From Incurvaria masculella (Eukaryota; Arthropoda; Insecta; Lepidoptera; Incurvariidae): a stretch of DNA of 64,000 nt. The notes beneath the pieces are model-generated. The model was given only the letters and a program-made list of their open reading frames with translations. It did not search any database and was not told where the DNA came from. The stretch covers positions 22,462,001 to 22,526,000 of the forward strand of contig OX335647.2 of assembly GCA_946894095.1 (NCBI GenBank), in the 5' to 3' direction. This document shows positions 1 to 12,352 of the stretch, in pieces. Made by a program: the position numbers and the translations under genes. The number at the start of each line of letters is the position of its first letter. Position 1 is the stretch's first letter.

Positions 1-3000
1 ATAGGCTGATAGGCCAGCGCCTCTGATGGATCCAAGCGAAATACTCAGTTATTATAAAAATCTACATGGCGATGTTTGTTAAAAAACACTGTTCCGAATA
101 TTATAAGTAATCTGATATTTTTCTCTAACGCTTCACTGGCGCGGATGCGTGATATTATCCACTCAAGTCCCTGGTCGATTCACCTCAAATGTCAGCTCCC
201 AATAGAAAACAACTGCTACAGCGACTATACCGCCTCCAGACTAAACAAATCATTTCGGAGGTCGAGCGTTTGCCAAGGCGATTTCATATTTAAGAATATC
301 CGTCTCGATCGTTTCGCGACACAATTTACGAACCCAAGTTGCCAGAGTCGATAATTTCGTAAAGTTGACAACGTGGAGTACCAATACCGCCGAACAAAAC
401 CGCCATTTGAAATGTGAAAACATAGCGACCCGGCGCACAGCACATAATAATCATCGAAGTTACGAGTCAACCTAGACCCAGATAGCTGACTGGTCTGGAA
501 ATGGAAATCGTGTGCGCGATGCGGTATGAATCTAAACATAATCACGGAGCTGCTGGGGTGCATCGTACAATGAATTTCAAGAAACCTGTAAAGGATAACG
601 GTTCGATTCTTATAACCAGCCGAGAACCCGCTGAAGTTCAACCAAATTGCGCATGACCTCAATTACATTCCACAGTGCAAACCTGACGATAACAATGTGT
701 GTAGTTGTATGTACACACCAAAGATAGTAAGCTTGTGCAAACGGTTCTGCGTAGTAGATGAATTGCAGGGAAGCGTGCGTCGATCGAAACGTTATCAAAA
801 ATCTAAGCGATTTCTGATCGGATAAAAATCGTTGTCTAAAAATTATGAAGAACAGGAAAATGGCGAAACTACAGACTAACAAATGACGATTTCATTCCAC
901 CTCATAGCTTCTTCACATAAGCACTTAACAACATTCATTTATGCTATAATATTTTAGATTGTTTAATCTCTTCCTCGGCTCAAAGCAAACAGTATAAAGA
1001 AAGCTCGTTTTAATGTTTTAATGAAGAAGAGGTGAGGGCGTAAGAATAGTTAAAAACTACGCGCAGAGTCCGTCCACAGTGCGTCATTCCACTATCACCA
1101 CGCGGCGCGTACGCAGCGTGCGCCCTTGACTCAAGCGCACGACGACAGACAAGCTAATACTGGTTTTCGACTTTATATTCTGATCGGACTCACAGAAACT
1201 TATACAAAAACGCACCAATAGAACGAAGCATTAGCTTCAATAGGGACATATTTTTTTATTATCTGTGTAAAAGAGGACACAGTGATATTTGGATGGTTAC
1301 AATCAAGAATATTCTGCTTCTCCTCTGTGAAGGAAAACACTAGAAAAGACGCCGTTGATTCGTAGAATTCCTGGAAATCTTAATCTTAACTAAGGAACTA
1401 ACCAGAAGACAGCAACTACACCAGAAAATTAAGAGACAAATACATAATCGAGCATTAGGAAACACGGTATCGAATTTGATCAGCGATCAGCGACGATCTT
1501 AGCTCTCGCCCCTGGGATAAATTATTGGAAAAAAATCATTGAGTCGGCCATGTCAGAGTAATTATCCTAAAGTGACAACATACACAGAGGAAGATACAAG
1601 ATTTTGGGAGCAACTGAAACGAGTTAAATGTTCTGATTCTGTACAGCTCCATTGAAATCATGTAGGTTTTGAGAAACCATTAAAATGAATGAATTCAATT
1701 TGTCATGGACCACGAATAAGTCGAGAAGACAATCGCAGATAAGAAAGTAGACCATCAAAGATACGAGTGAAGAGCACGGAAGGTTTAAAATGTTTAACGA
1801 TAACATCCAATTTCGACGAAGATTCTAAACTAAGCGCAGGCATATTTCAATGTTAGATGGACCTCGAGGACACAAGGAAATTCTCTAAAACGCCGTCGAG
1901 TGTAAACGTCAGTCAGATAAAAGATGGCTCTCCAGGACCATAACCCCTAATCGTCTCGCGACGCCCACACGGCGTCTCCAGCTGAAATTAAATTTAATTC
2001 CCAGTTTCCGCGCGCGGCGCATCCCGTCCCGCCCCGTCCCTCGGACCGACAAATCGGCGGCGGCGAGTCAACGTAATTCAATAAAATCGACAGACAAACT
2101 CGTGTTTACGAGCTGACCCGACGAACTGGTCTATAGGCCAGAAGAAATGCCTAAGTTGTAGGTTACAATTATTTTATTAATGCACTGTGCGTAACCTATT
2201 GTCAATAGTGGTGCTATTGTTGTAGTTTGTATATTCTGAAGCAATTGATTTTTTCTTCGTTAGTAACGAGTTTTCATAACTGGCTCTTCCTCTATCACCC
2301 GTTACAGATATCTTATCAAAAAATCGCTAAGATCATCAATGCCGCAGATAAATGAACATCACTGATATAGTAGTCATTTGAAGGATACAATAAATCGCCC
2401 GGCCACGGATTTTTCAACATATTTTCAACACTTTTATATTATTTCCTATTTAATATAAAAGTGTATTTTAAATATAAAAATCCGTGGACGGGCAATTTAG
2501 TGGTGTCCTTCAAATGCTTGCTAATTCTAATCAATGACGTAAACCTGCGGCATCGATGATCTTAGCGATTTTTCGATAAGTGGTTTGTAACTCATAATAG
2601 AGGCTCTTGTGTTCTTTTACAAGAATTGACAAAACCAACGAATGATGTTATAGAACAGAACGAGTGGCGAACCCTTGACATTACTAAGAGCAAAACGATT
2701 TTTTTTTGCAAAATTAAGCAAAGTAAAGTCATTTAGAAACATAATTATTCGATCAATCGTGCTACCTAAAGAAATGGATATTCCCAGAATCTATGAAACC
2801 TAATTTAAACATACACCAGCGGACCAACTCCATCGGTCTACACGACTTCCGGACAGCGCCGGACGGACGGGCGCACGTCAAAGCGGAACACAGCTGGTTT
2901 TTGATCTCCCATGACGCAGTTTTATATCGTCTGGGTCCACAACAAACATAGACAACGTCGGAGACGATCGTGGGTCGATGTCCCCTCCTCGGTACGCGGT

Positions 3001-3018
3001 GGCGCCTCCGACACTTAC
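1..3018 (-). other. SERCA: SERCA intron 2, left part
   Basis: Downstream of the microexon donor at 3018. Bases 1-2260 hold no coding region I can support; 1980-2075 is a short GC-rich patch. A foldback repeat lies at 2262-2620. The third SERCA coding exon is not present. Confidence 0.7.
2262..2620. repeat. Foldback repeat
   Basis: Two arms of about 160 bp are inverted copies: AAAAAATCGCTAAGATCATC, GCCGCAG, TCATTTGAAGGA and CCACGGATTTTT on the left reappear complemented on the right. The axis is near TTTCCTA at 2440-2450. Confidence 0.7.
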
Positions 3019-3036
3019 CTTCTTCCGTGGGCAATT
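3019..3036 (-). CDS. SERCA: SERCA coding exon 2, 18-nt microexon (ELPTEE)
   Basis: The minus strand reads TTCTTTCGTTCCAG, then 18 nt, then GTAAGTGT: a pyrimidine-rich acceptor and a strong donor. Joined in phase 1 to the exon ending at 32902, the 18 nt encode E-L-P-T-E-E and leave a G that starts the next codon. This continues SERCA exactly (KYGPN-ELPTEE-GK...). Vertebrate ATP2A genes also have an 18-nt exon at this position, from family knowledge. The next exon (SIWQLVLEQF... in insect SERCA) was not found in bases 1-3018, so intron 2 runs off the left edge. Confidence 0.93.
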
Positions 3037-3600
3037 CTGGAACGAAAGAAAACACAACGTTAATACACAATACGGTTGATATTGATATTTTTTTATAATG
3101 TAATAAATACGATATGATTACCGTTATCTATCGTTATGTTATTCAAAGACATTTAAATTAAACCATTTAAAAAAAAAAGCTAGATCGATTAAGCGCTGAT
3201 GTTGTATGAAATTGCAAAATAGTCATCAGACGTGGGCGATTTACTTCAACTTCTAGCAGTGACGGGACCCTCGGCACTTGAACATGTTTATGCTTGATCG
3301 GTTTTTAATAATGTGGTATACAATATAGAAAAGTGTAAATAGATAATTAATATTCATTCTGACTCCAGGCGAAGTTTCTCGTCAATTCTTCGTCCATGAT
3401 CATCGAAATTGACTAATATACAAGAGTGTCACACCCAATGGAGGAAAAGACAAAAAACGAATAGACGAAGTTTGTAAGCCAGTTCTATGCACAAACTAGT
3501 TTTTTATCTACATTATTGGTGGATTCTTATGTCATCCGCTTTAATTCATGTCGTGTGGGTTTACCGGTTAAAAGCTCCGGTTTGGGGCATAGTTTGGGGT

Positions 3601-3682
3601 GCGAGCTGTACTAAAATCACTGATTAGCTACGTCATTGATCGAGCGAGCTGTACTAAAATCACTAATTAGCTACGTCATTGT
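3601..3682. repeat. Tandem duplication, period 43 bp
   Basis: GCGAGCTGTACTAAAATCAC starts at 3601 and again at 3644, and both units end CTACGTCATTG. Two copies with few mismatches. Confidence 0.75.
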
Positions 3683-4017
3683 TCATGCGCCCTGCCGACT
3701 CGGGAGTAATGCAGCGAAATTTCCGGTCTCAATTCGCGTGAACGATATGCACTGCGCAGAGCTTTCGCGCACGTGAGCTGGTATGACCAGCACGCCGGTC
3801 GCGGAGCCAGTAACTCTTGAAAGTCTAAACAGTGCTCCTGAAATAGAAATAGCCAACGGAATAGATCTGTTTGGATCTCTTGTCGCTCTCGGATTAGCGA
3901 CGCGTTGCACTGAACTGGAGACTATGACAATTCTACTCAATTATCCCATAGTGTAAAGAATTTAACGCAGTGTTGGTTTTTGTATAGACGTTAGCTTCTA
4001 AAATGTGTTTTACTAAT

Positions 4018-4262
4018 ATTCCGGGAGGTCACGACATCTTTGGCCACGATTAGGTAAATGGCTGAATCTGGGTTCACAAGTTAGAGACCGACATATTCAT
4101 CAGCAGGTACATACCAAGATCTATTTTGCATAGCCAATCTATCTAACGCCACCACTTGGCCCAGGCAGACCGACATATTTATGTGGTGGTTTTATCCTGC
4201 GAACCTAGTTTAAGCCATTTACGATATCGTTACCATTTTTATTGCGAACTCCTAGTCAATGA
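4018..4262. mobile_element. MITE (AGGTCGCGA...AACGATAACG family), copy
   Basis: The left end GGGAGGTCACGACAT and the right end ATCGTTACCATTTTTATTGC mirror the ends of the fuller copy at 25818-26376. It shares the internal CACTTGGCCCAGGCAGACCG segment. Confidence 0.6.
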
Positions 4263-5095
4263 CCACATATCAGGAGGGTGTTACAATGTAAATTGTTGAG
4301 TGAGATTGTAAAGAGGGACAACTAAATCGTTAGGAAGAGATTCTGCATTGTCACTTTCATAGTCGGATAAAATATGTCAGTACGGTAGCGATTGTTAATG
4401 TTGTTGATGTTGTTGGTGATAGCGCCTAGTAGAGGCCTCTTAGCAACACTATTACCCCCTCGATCAACTGCCCTACAAACTTTGCTGTCACCTTTAGATA
4501 ATAGATGAAGATAGGGCATGAATAATTGCACACATGCGCGTTCAACAGGCATTTCAGTCTATTTATATGCGCCCCGCGGCTGATGTTGGCACCCCTGCGT
4601 CCGCGGCAGAACAGGGCTGCCAAATGGCATGAATAAAAAAGGGGTGATCATAAAAAATAACCGCATTTGTCAGGAATTCTTGTGTGATTATGGCGGAAAG
4701 TGCACCTAAGCCTCTAAAGATTTGTATAAAAATTTTAAGGGCGTTTATCATGGATGTAAGTTAACATATCAAAAAAATCTAATCTTACAGACTTAGATCT
4801 TAGTTGGTATATTTAATTTGCAAAATTTCGGATAAATATTTCTTAATTTGACTCGGGAAACTGGCACGAAACACTGTATGAAACTAGATCATCTCATTAT
4901 CCCTGTTATGACTGTGGTGAAGGCAGCGGGACACTTAGATTTAAACATTTTTTTAAAAATCCGTTCTTCGTCCGTTGGCTATGGCAAAACTTTCCGATAC
5001 CCTGCCCCTAAAAGTTGTCGGATATGTTTCACTTGAGAAAGCTCCCCTCAACGTCCGTGTGTTTTTAAAAATATTCTAACATGAAGGGTTAAATC

Positions 5096-5347
5096 TTGGT
5101 ACTTGACATGTTATAACAATTAAATCAATCAAATATTTTCTGTTTATATAGTTTTAAGTTATCTAATGTTTTCTAAGTGTGATTACGGTGCTTAGTTTTT
5201 AAGTAATTTATTGTTTCTTGCTACCTCTTAATATATTTTCTAATATTAAGGTTAGCTGTTAGAGATTGCCTTTGGCAATAAGCTCGCCTTTGCATACTAT
5301 CTAATAGTTGTAAGCAATAAAGAATATTTTCATTTCATTTCATTTCA
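5096..5347 (+). repeat. LINE 3' UTR fragment with AATAAA and (ATTTC)n tail
   Basis: A short hairpin GAGATTGCC...GGCAATAAGCTCGCC is followed by GCAATAAAGAATATTTTC and a repeated ATTTC tail. This resembles the 3' end of lepidopteran non-LTR elements. No coding part is attached. Confidence 0.45.
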
Positions 5348-5887
5348 AGGGAAAAAAGATAAGGTTTTCAGCCAATATTTTCTAAAATAAAATGTATATT
5401 AAAAAAATAAAACATACTGACGTAGATTTCGACATCATATTTTAGAATCCAAATTTAAATAAACCTAGTAAAACTTTAAGAGCATGTAAAGATTTATCGC
5501 CCGTAGAATGGAGAATTGATAGGGTGACGAATCCATCAAACACGAGCGGCTAAGCGGCAACCATAATCGAGAGGGTGCTGTCGTAACGGAAGTTCGGACA
5601 AGTGGCAACCCTGATCGGGGAGTGGGGGCGGGGGCGGTTGTCGTCACGGAACTGCACAGCTGGACCCGTCATGGTCCAACGAGCAATGCAACCCCGTCGC
5701 CTATGTCCCGATAGTTATGTAGGTCGCCGCTGCAGCTGGACAGAAGGCCGACCGGAGGCCGGCGCCCGCGAGACCGCTATATCGCGACTGATAAAAGCTT
5801 TTATGTGTTCGACGGCGAATCAAAGAGGAAACGCGCAACGATATAACATAAAACGTATTTTTCCAGATTTAGCAATCTTATGTATCT

Positions 5888-6065
5888 ATCTTTTAAGGTC
5901 GGCCCGTAAGCATCAGAAAATTTCGCCTCCTATACAAACGTAGTTTACTAATAATTTGAAAACCACTATTCCAACATACTTGATATTTGGTATCTAATAT
6001 AAGGCCTTTGTTTTTTCGGTAAATGTATTCTGGGTCAAACCACAGAGATAACAAAATTCGTATGA
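5888..6065. repeat. Half copy of TTAA-type MITE
   Basis: TTAAGGTCGGCCCGTAAGCA opens a segment matching the right half of the copy at 52189-52566, through ACCACAGAGA. Confidence 0.6.
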
Positions 6066-6320
6066 AACATCATTGAAACAAATTCAATTCAATGAAAAAA
6101 ATTGATTGAAACAAAAAAACACGACATGGAGACGATATTTTTTATTCCTAATCTGGAAATAAATTTATTAGAGCTCGAAATGCAATAAGGTTTTCGAAAA
6201 AAGTCCCTCAATACATTCGTGAAATTAGAAGCTTTACCCAGTCTTTGTACCCGGTGAAACCCGACAGCTTGAATGGCAAGAAAAATGGATACTGCGTTGT
6301 TATCCCGCTACGATAGTAAC

Positions 6321-6492
6321 AGCCCGGGCGGGATTAACCCTACCACAATAAGGAAGGGGACCTCCAGTTTTACCACAGCCAACCAGAACGGTCGAACGGC
6401 CACCAATCCAGAATCCACCCGCAACCAGCGTTGCTTAACCTCGATGATCGAACACCGAGGCGTCGCGCCACTGGGTTACCGAGGCTGCCGTT
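6321..6492 (-). repeat. 5S-headed SINE, truncated
   Basis: Read on minus it starts GCCTCGGTAACCCAGTGGCG and passes GGTTAAGCAACGCTGG (5S internal-control-like). It reaches the body motif GGGTTAATCCCGCCCGGG at about 6324. The rest of the body is missing. Confidence 0.6.
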
Positions 6493-7349
6493 AAGACGCG
6501 ATTTATGTTCGGAATAATTATCTTTCGGGTCACGTCTACGATTCAAGTGCGCTGTGCCGTGGCAAAGCCGTGGGTCCGCCAGTAAATTCTACTCGTATCT
6601 ACTCACTCGGCAAGAAGCGAGATGTTATTATTCGATTATGCCAGTATATGTAATAATGTTCAGCGGCCTAATTCATTCCTATCGCGTATTAAATACTCCG
6701 TGCGAAACTAATCGTCCATTGACTTAAAGGTGCGGTCGCACCGCTGCGGCCTTCCCGCTTGTAGGAAATGTCGGCGGCTATTCATCTACGGAATAATTAA
6801 GGCGATGAATGAATTAAGGCGGGCGGGCGCAGCCCTTGTACACATGGAACGAACACGACTCAATTTACGTTTGAAAATGAATCGTTTGCGATTTGCCTTC
6901 GCATGACGATTTTATTTTGTGTCATCGCACTCTAATTAAAAAGAAGGGACAACACGAGGGTGACTCGTGTGAAAAGGTTTTACGTGAGTATCTGTGATTC
7001 CATCAGTAAGAAAGTGTAAGTATTCACCGGTAAGTCACAGGTGACAGGGAATCACCGGCGAATGTGAAAGATGATAATTACAAGATTAACCCAATAGATG
7101 CATTTCTAGGCGTTACCAAGTAGAAACATAACACTACACAGCCGCAAAAAAAACCATCCAAATTCAGTTCATATTTTTTCATTCTATGTAGTACCGTTAA
7201 TCACATCGCGTTTGGATAAAATTAGCCTTAATCGCATATCGCCCAGAAATCAGACATCTGTAATCTCGACTCGACGGGAGTGGTCACCCCAAAAAAATAT
7301 GGTCCGTTCGCAGCCCGACAGACACATCAGCGGCGAGACGCGTTGGTGG

Positions 7350-7610
7350 AGCCGCGACTTAAAACGGTGGTTACCATTTCGATTCCCCGTACTACGGGCG
7401 ATAACTGTTTAACCCCTGATTTCACCACCTCCAGCTACCTGAAATCCGATAGTTAACTTTCGGTTACATTGCATTTTTGTATGATGTAACCGAAAGATAA
7501 CTTTGAGATGTTTGTAACTGGAGGTGGTGGAACCGGGCGTAAATGATCTAAATGTTTTACTAGGTTTTTGAAATTTTGGATTCCTAAATACATTGTCGAG
7601 ACCTACGTCT
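7350..7610. repeat. Palindromic repeat with fragments at 5460-5530, 44810-44875 and 49760-49845
   Basis: Arms TAACTTTCGGTTACAT / ATGTAACCGAAAGATAAC and CACCACCTCCAG / CTGGAGGTGGTGG are inverted. The flank GTACTACGGGCGATAACTG...GTTTTACTAGGTTT recurs at the other sites. Confidence 0.5.
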
Positions 7611-7821
7611 GTATGTTTAAATTGTTTTAATTTACCTTTTTAGATTGGAAAATACTGCCTAATAAATACTGTAAGAAGTTGTATTTTTACTGTAATTTTG
7701 GAGAAAAAATTCCTGGAAAATACAGATATTTACATCAAAATAAATACTTACGGATACGTTATCAAGATTTCTCAAGTTCTTTTTTTTGACAAATTCAATT
7801 GTTCAAATTTTAAAATCTAAG

Positions 7822-7976
7822 GGCCGAGCGCACGAAAGGACAAAAAATTAAAATCAACGTCAAAGTATGATCAAACACGTCACTTTGTGTGGACAGTATG
7901 GAAGGAACTCTATGCGGATCACTAAAAGTGACGTGTTTGAACATTGATTAACTCGGCCGTCTCTTCGTGCAACCGG
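7822..7976. repeat. AGTGACGTGTTT repeat family, copy 1
   Basis: GGGCCGAGCGCACGAAAGGA...AACACGTCACTTTGTGTGGACAGTATGG...AAAAGTGACGTGTTTG...CTCGGCCGTC. Paralogues lie at 46125-46262, 55345-55492, 62190-62353 and 63175-63338. Confidence 0.65.
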
Positions 7977-8066
7977 GGCTAAGAGCGCCAGACGACAGTT
8001 TAGTGTTAGTAGGAGACATTCATTACGGGAGGAGGGACTGTAGGAGAATTCCAAATTATGGGTATA

Positions 8067-8140
8067 CAGCCGGTGGCGAAATTGGTAGACGCAATGCCCG
8101 CGAATGGTATGTTTTGTTGGTTCAGGTCCAGCCTTGCAGT
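8067..8140 (+). repeat. tRNA-like sequence with Pol III boxes
   Basis: TGGCGAAATTGG (8074-8085) fits box A and GGTTCAGGTCC (8119-8129) is close to box B. An anticodon-like stem ATGCC/GGTAT with a 7-nt loop and a T-stem GTTGG/CCAGC can be drawn. The acceptor stem does not pair and T33 is absent, so it is not a functional tRNA. It could be a SINE head or a tRNA pseudogene. The 5' half resembles bacterial-type tRNA-Leu. Confidence 0.35.
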
Positions 8141-8724
8141 ATATTCGTAAAGTAGTTCTGTTTACTGGGCTCTTTCTTCAATTAATGTTTCCTTGCTTCA
8201 CGGTCGATTATACATACATACATGTCACATTCCTTGGAATAAGCGACGTACCTGCTTAGTACGAAAAAGTATATTTACTTAGGTATTAAAGATGTTTAAA
8301 AAATGGTTTGTATTACTTTACAACCAGTACAAGGCCGCACATTTCATTTAAAATGATCACGTACAACTTTGGTAGATTGGATAGAATTATTACGTAGATG
8401 GTCCAAATACGCTCTTGACTTGTCCACTTTTTTTTTTGAGATATATGGGTCTCAATGGGTTCCGAGCAGCGGCAGCCTTCCTCAATTTTGCGGGCGCCCT
8501 AAAGAGGGTTCTGCCGGAGGTCAGACGTTAAGAGTCTGTCCCTAATGAACCCTCAGCGTCACTCACTCACGTCGTTAATTTCTCAGCTCGAATGTTTAGT
8601 AGTGGTATCGATATATGGGGTCCTCATTTCATATGATTTTAACAAACAAAAAATGAATAAATAAATCGGCCTGGAGAATGTAAATATATATATTTTTCAA
8701 AATGTTTCGGTTCACTCTCTGATT

Positions 8725-9039
8725 CCGAGTTCTTAAGTAAATTGGCGTTTATGAAACTTCGAAGTTACGTAAAAACGTCACACCCCATACAAGTTTTCAC
8801 TACTTATTTGGTGGTTATATTTCTTCAAGCTGTCAAAGTCAAACTCGGACTTCCGATTTGTATGAAAACGCAGAGTCGGCGTAAACGGCAACGTAGACGT
8901 ATTTACGGCGACGGTGAGTGAGCTGTCAAAACAAACTCAGACTCGCAACTTTTAATTCGCTTCACGCCCGCTGCGGTCTTCGATTTCGCTAGTCGATCGG
9001 TTTGGCGTAAACGCCAATTTAGGTGACAAGTGGGACTAG
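8725..9039. mobile_element. MITE (CACCTAAATTGGCGTTTACG family), copy 1
   Basis: The termini AAATTGGCGTTTA and GTAAACGCCAATTTAGG are inverted. The body includes CTTCAAGCTGTCAAAGTCAA and TGAGCTGTCAAA. Four copies occur in the window, about 275-340 bp each. Confidence 0.75.
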
Positions 9040-9104
9040 AGGCTTCAGGTTGCTAAGAGCGAAACGACGCTATAAAAGGTTTGTTAAAAACACGGCCATT
9101 CCCA

Positions 9105-9250
9105 TGGAAACTAGAAGCCACGTTAGGACCTTCCTTATATTGCAAGGCTACATTTAACTGTAGGTCGGTCATTGATCCGAACCCGAGCGCATCCAGTGTC
9201 GTTTTACCTCGATGATCAAACACCGAGGCTTCGCGTCCTTGAGCCATCGA
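9105..9250 (-). repeat. 5S-headed SINE, internally deleted
   Basis: On the minus strand a head fragment with AAGCCTCGGTGTTTGATCAT is joined to the distal body (TATAAGGAAGGTCCTAACG). The middle is deleted. Confidence 0.5.
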
Positions 9251-9657
9251 CTATCGCGATTCATTCTGAAACCTACTCAGAGGGCCGTGAGGCCTGGTGA
9301 TGTGAATCGTTCGGCAGGGTTTGGATAAATCAAGACATCGGGCGGCCATCGGTGCCCATTAGTTCCGCACACTATTTTCGGAGATCCTAAGCGTCGCACA
9401 AAAAAAACCTTATCGTACAACAATGGCCGCGGTCAACAGTCGGCGAGGTGCGTCAAGGATTCCCGCGCTTTGGCGATGCGTGCCTCCTAAGCGCGCCACG
9501 AGCGTTTGACAATGTCGCGCAAACAGCGCGAATTAGCACACGCGCTCGTTCCAGTGACGCGCGGCACGGCGCGGGCGCGCGCCCAGGGTTGCCGACGGAG
9601 CCGATGGAGAAGAAAGCCTAAAAACGTTACGATATAGAGCCGCGAGCTCTGAATATA

Positions 9658-9944
9658 AACCGGCCAAATGCGAATCGGGCTTGCACACGAAGGGTTCCGT
9701 ACCATCGAACAAAAGGTGACACCAAAAATCACGTTTTTTATCACCCTTTAATTTCTAGTATTATTTTTATTTTACCTATTTGTTGTTGTAGCGGCAAAAT
9801 AAATACACTTTCTGTAAACATTTTAGGTGCCTTACCTATTACGGTCCATGAGATACAGCCCTGTGACGGGACGGTCGGACGGACAGCGGAGGCTTAGGAA
9901 TAGGGTTCCGTTGCCACTATTTGGGTACGGAACCCTAATAAAAA
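9658..9944 (+). repeat. GGGTTCCGTACC-family repeat, copy 1
   Basis: It opens AAACCGGCCAAATGCGA, then GAAGGGTTCCGTACCATC, and closes TTTGGGTACGGAACCCTAAT. Each end therefore bears an inverted GGGTTCCGTACC. No coding capacity. Confidence 0.75.
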
Positions 9945-10892
9945 GCATCAACGATCTCTTAAAAATACCCATGTGATTTAAATTTATTCCTAAACTAGGT
10001 GAAATAGTGGGATAAAAGTGGGTTTGGTCAATTTCGGAGGCTACGAAGGCGAGTATTGGACAAGACACGGTGAAGTGGTAAAACAACAGTTTCCTTCGCC
10101 TAAGGTCGCGGGATCTGAACTCTCCCTCTGCGCGTGCGAGCTAATTTATTCCGACGACGCCGACGTTCGGAGCTCCCCGGGATAAGGCAAGCTTAGTAGG
10201 AGACATAGAAATTAGTTAAGGAAGATTACGTATAAATTGCTAGCTTTGAAGTGGGTTGAGCGTTTTGTTATATGATTGCATATAGTTCGCTACGTGTCGA
10301 CGAATCAGAATGAATATTTTATTGAGACGTGAAGTTCACAGACAACCTTCGGCTGTTTTTTTTTAATTATTAATCAAGGGTTATGACGGTGATACCACAA
10401 AAGTAACCATATTAAAATACTCCATAAGGAAGAAGTATATACGACTTGGGCTATGCAAAGCAAATATAAACTTTTACAGGGTCCACAAAAGTACAGGTAC
10501 CTGCAGAAGTAAACCCCTAGCAAATAAGACAAGCTTAAAGATCCCTCAACATCAATGAATCGCTATTTTTGAAAAGGTAACCAGTTCAGTTCGCATTTTA
10601 GCTTAAAGAAACTGTGTGTATACAGGGCTTTTTTAAAAGATCAAGATAAAAGAAAAAAAATCTAAAGTATCCTGATTACTGATTCTAATATGGTATCTGT
10701 CGTTAGGAATGGTTCATAATCTAGTTTCATTCTCATTATGGCAACTCTGTTGAAGCTCATGGGAGAAGCGAGATATAGGTACATAGTATCTATGCATAAA
10801 TCTGCGGTTTGAAAATAATCTGATATAATATTCAAGCGTGTTGGTGGGGTAGACTCACAAGTCGAACCACCAGTGCTGATACAAGAATGTCC

Positions 10893-11062
10893 TTACTTTT
10901 CAATGTGGTTCGACACGCAATACATTTTTCGATAAATAAAAACATGCAGACACATCTATCAGTCGTCTCAATAAGATAGTAAATATCAAGTAAATTGGAT
11001 CAGTGCTTTTAAAATTATTAGTGAAGTACGTTTGCTTGAGCGTGATTTTCTAATTCAAACAG
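10893..11062. repeat. Diverged half copy of TTAA-type MITE
   Basis: GTGGTTCGACACGCAATACA, AAAAACATGCAGACACATCT and AAATTATTAGTGAAGTACGT align in order with 52390-52540. Confidence 0.5.
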
Positions 11063-11067
11063 GCCCG

Positions 11068-11444
11068 CCTTAAGGATGTTCCGACCCATACAATGTTTTT
11101 TTTACACAGAACGCAAAAAGTATTGCACTTTAAGGCACGAATTCGTCAAAAATATTAAATATAGCCATAGTAGTTGCAGCGAAAACATATTCACAATTTC
11201 AGGTTTAATGGTTTCGTTGTAATTGCCGATTAGAAGTTTTACACCGTTAGATGGCGCTGTTAAATAAAAATCATATTTAAATAAATTGTAACAAAACCAA
11301 TAATCCTGAAATTGTGAAATTGTTTTCGCTGCAAGTAATATGACTATATTAAACTTTTATTATTAAGTCGTGGCTTAAAGTGCAATACTTTTTGCGTTAT
11401 GTGTGCAAACAACTTTATATGGGTCGGAACAGCCTTAAGGAGGT
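11068..11444. mobile_element. MITE (TTAAGGATGTTCCGACCCAT family), copy 1
   Basis: Inverted ends CCTTAAGGATGTTCCGACCC and GGGTCGGAACAGCCTTAAGG. Inner arms TGCACTTTAAGGCACGA / CGTGGCTTAAAGTGCA. About 375 bp. Confidence 0.8.
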
Positions 11445-12261
11445 TTTTGCGTCAATGTAGATGGCGTAATCGTTCGTAAGTATCCATGCTCCAACTCCCC
11501 AAAAATAGCAAGTTACGGGATAGTTTCCAACTTTAAATTTTTAAGTAGTTTATCAGAAATTGCTGCGAACGACATTGGCAATTTCCAAGACATTTCTTAC
11601 CGTGGTGGCCATTTTGAACGTGCGGCCACAACGTGCCAACCCTGCATGGCAGCGTCGCCGTGGCCCGCGCGGCCTACGTATTGTCGGCCCAATTAGGCAC
11701 GTGGCAGCCCTGCCGCGGCGGCCAGGTAAGCGGCATTAATTGTCACCGCTAAGTGTGCGTCTACGTCAATCGATGGCCGCCGATCGCGTCACAGATTATG
11801 TACCTACCTATATTGCAACCGGTTAACGTCTCCACGGCCGACTAACCTTTTTTAATATGCAAGCAAATTAATAGTGAATCCGCGCTCGTAGTTCGAGCCT
11901 CGTACCCACGTCTACCCTAATAGAAGGACCCGTTTTATTCAAAGAGATTTTATTTGAACTAGTGTCTCTCTGAGCTGTAGACCTTGCGAGTCTGTCTTTT
12001 TGAACGTGAGATTTTTTTGAAAAAACTCCCTCGACTAAAAATTATATTTAAATATCGAAACTTTCGCGAGCATCGGTTGAGAAGTGCGACCTGTGGCAGT
12101 AAGTAGTGAGTGAGTAGATAGCATTTTTGCCAAATCTGCCCAACTTTGAAAACGGAATCCTTCACTACGCTCAGTAAAAAAAATGTCTGCACCATACATT
12201 TTGTCTACAGGCGTCAGGTCATTGGTTTGGAATATCAATCTATTCACACCCGTATAAGAAA

Positions 12262-12352
12262 GGTCTCTCTACACGGCACTTCCCATGTGGTGTGTTGGGC
12301 CAATATCATGACAGTAGGCGTGGTATAAATCGTGAACGTCTAGTTACATAAA
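12262..12352 (+). repeat. SINE 3' body and tail fragment
   Basis: TTCCCATGTGGTGTGTTGGG, ATCATGACAGTAGGCGTGGT and TAGTTACATAAAAAAAAC match the 3' end of the SINE at 20195-20582 in sense orientation. Confidence 0.6.

Noticed and set aside
1..3018. Third SERCA coding exon
   Set aside because: No minus-strand match to the expected continuation (WQLVLEQFDDLL-like) was found; it should lie left of the window.
2762..3070. 102-codon minus-strand open frame as a gene
   Set aside because: Only 18 nt (3019-3036) are exon. The frame runs through the acceptor on one side and the donor on the other.
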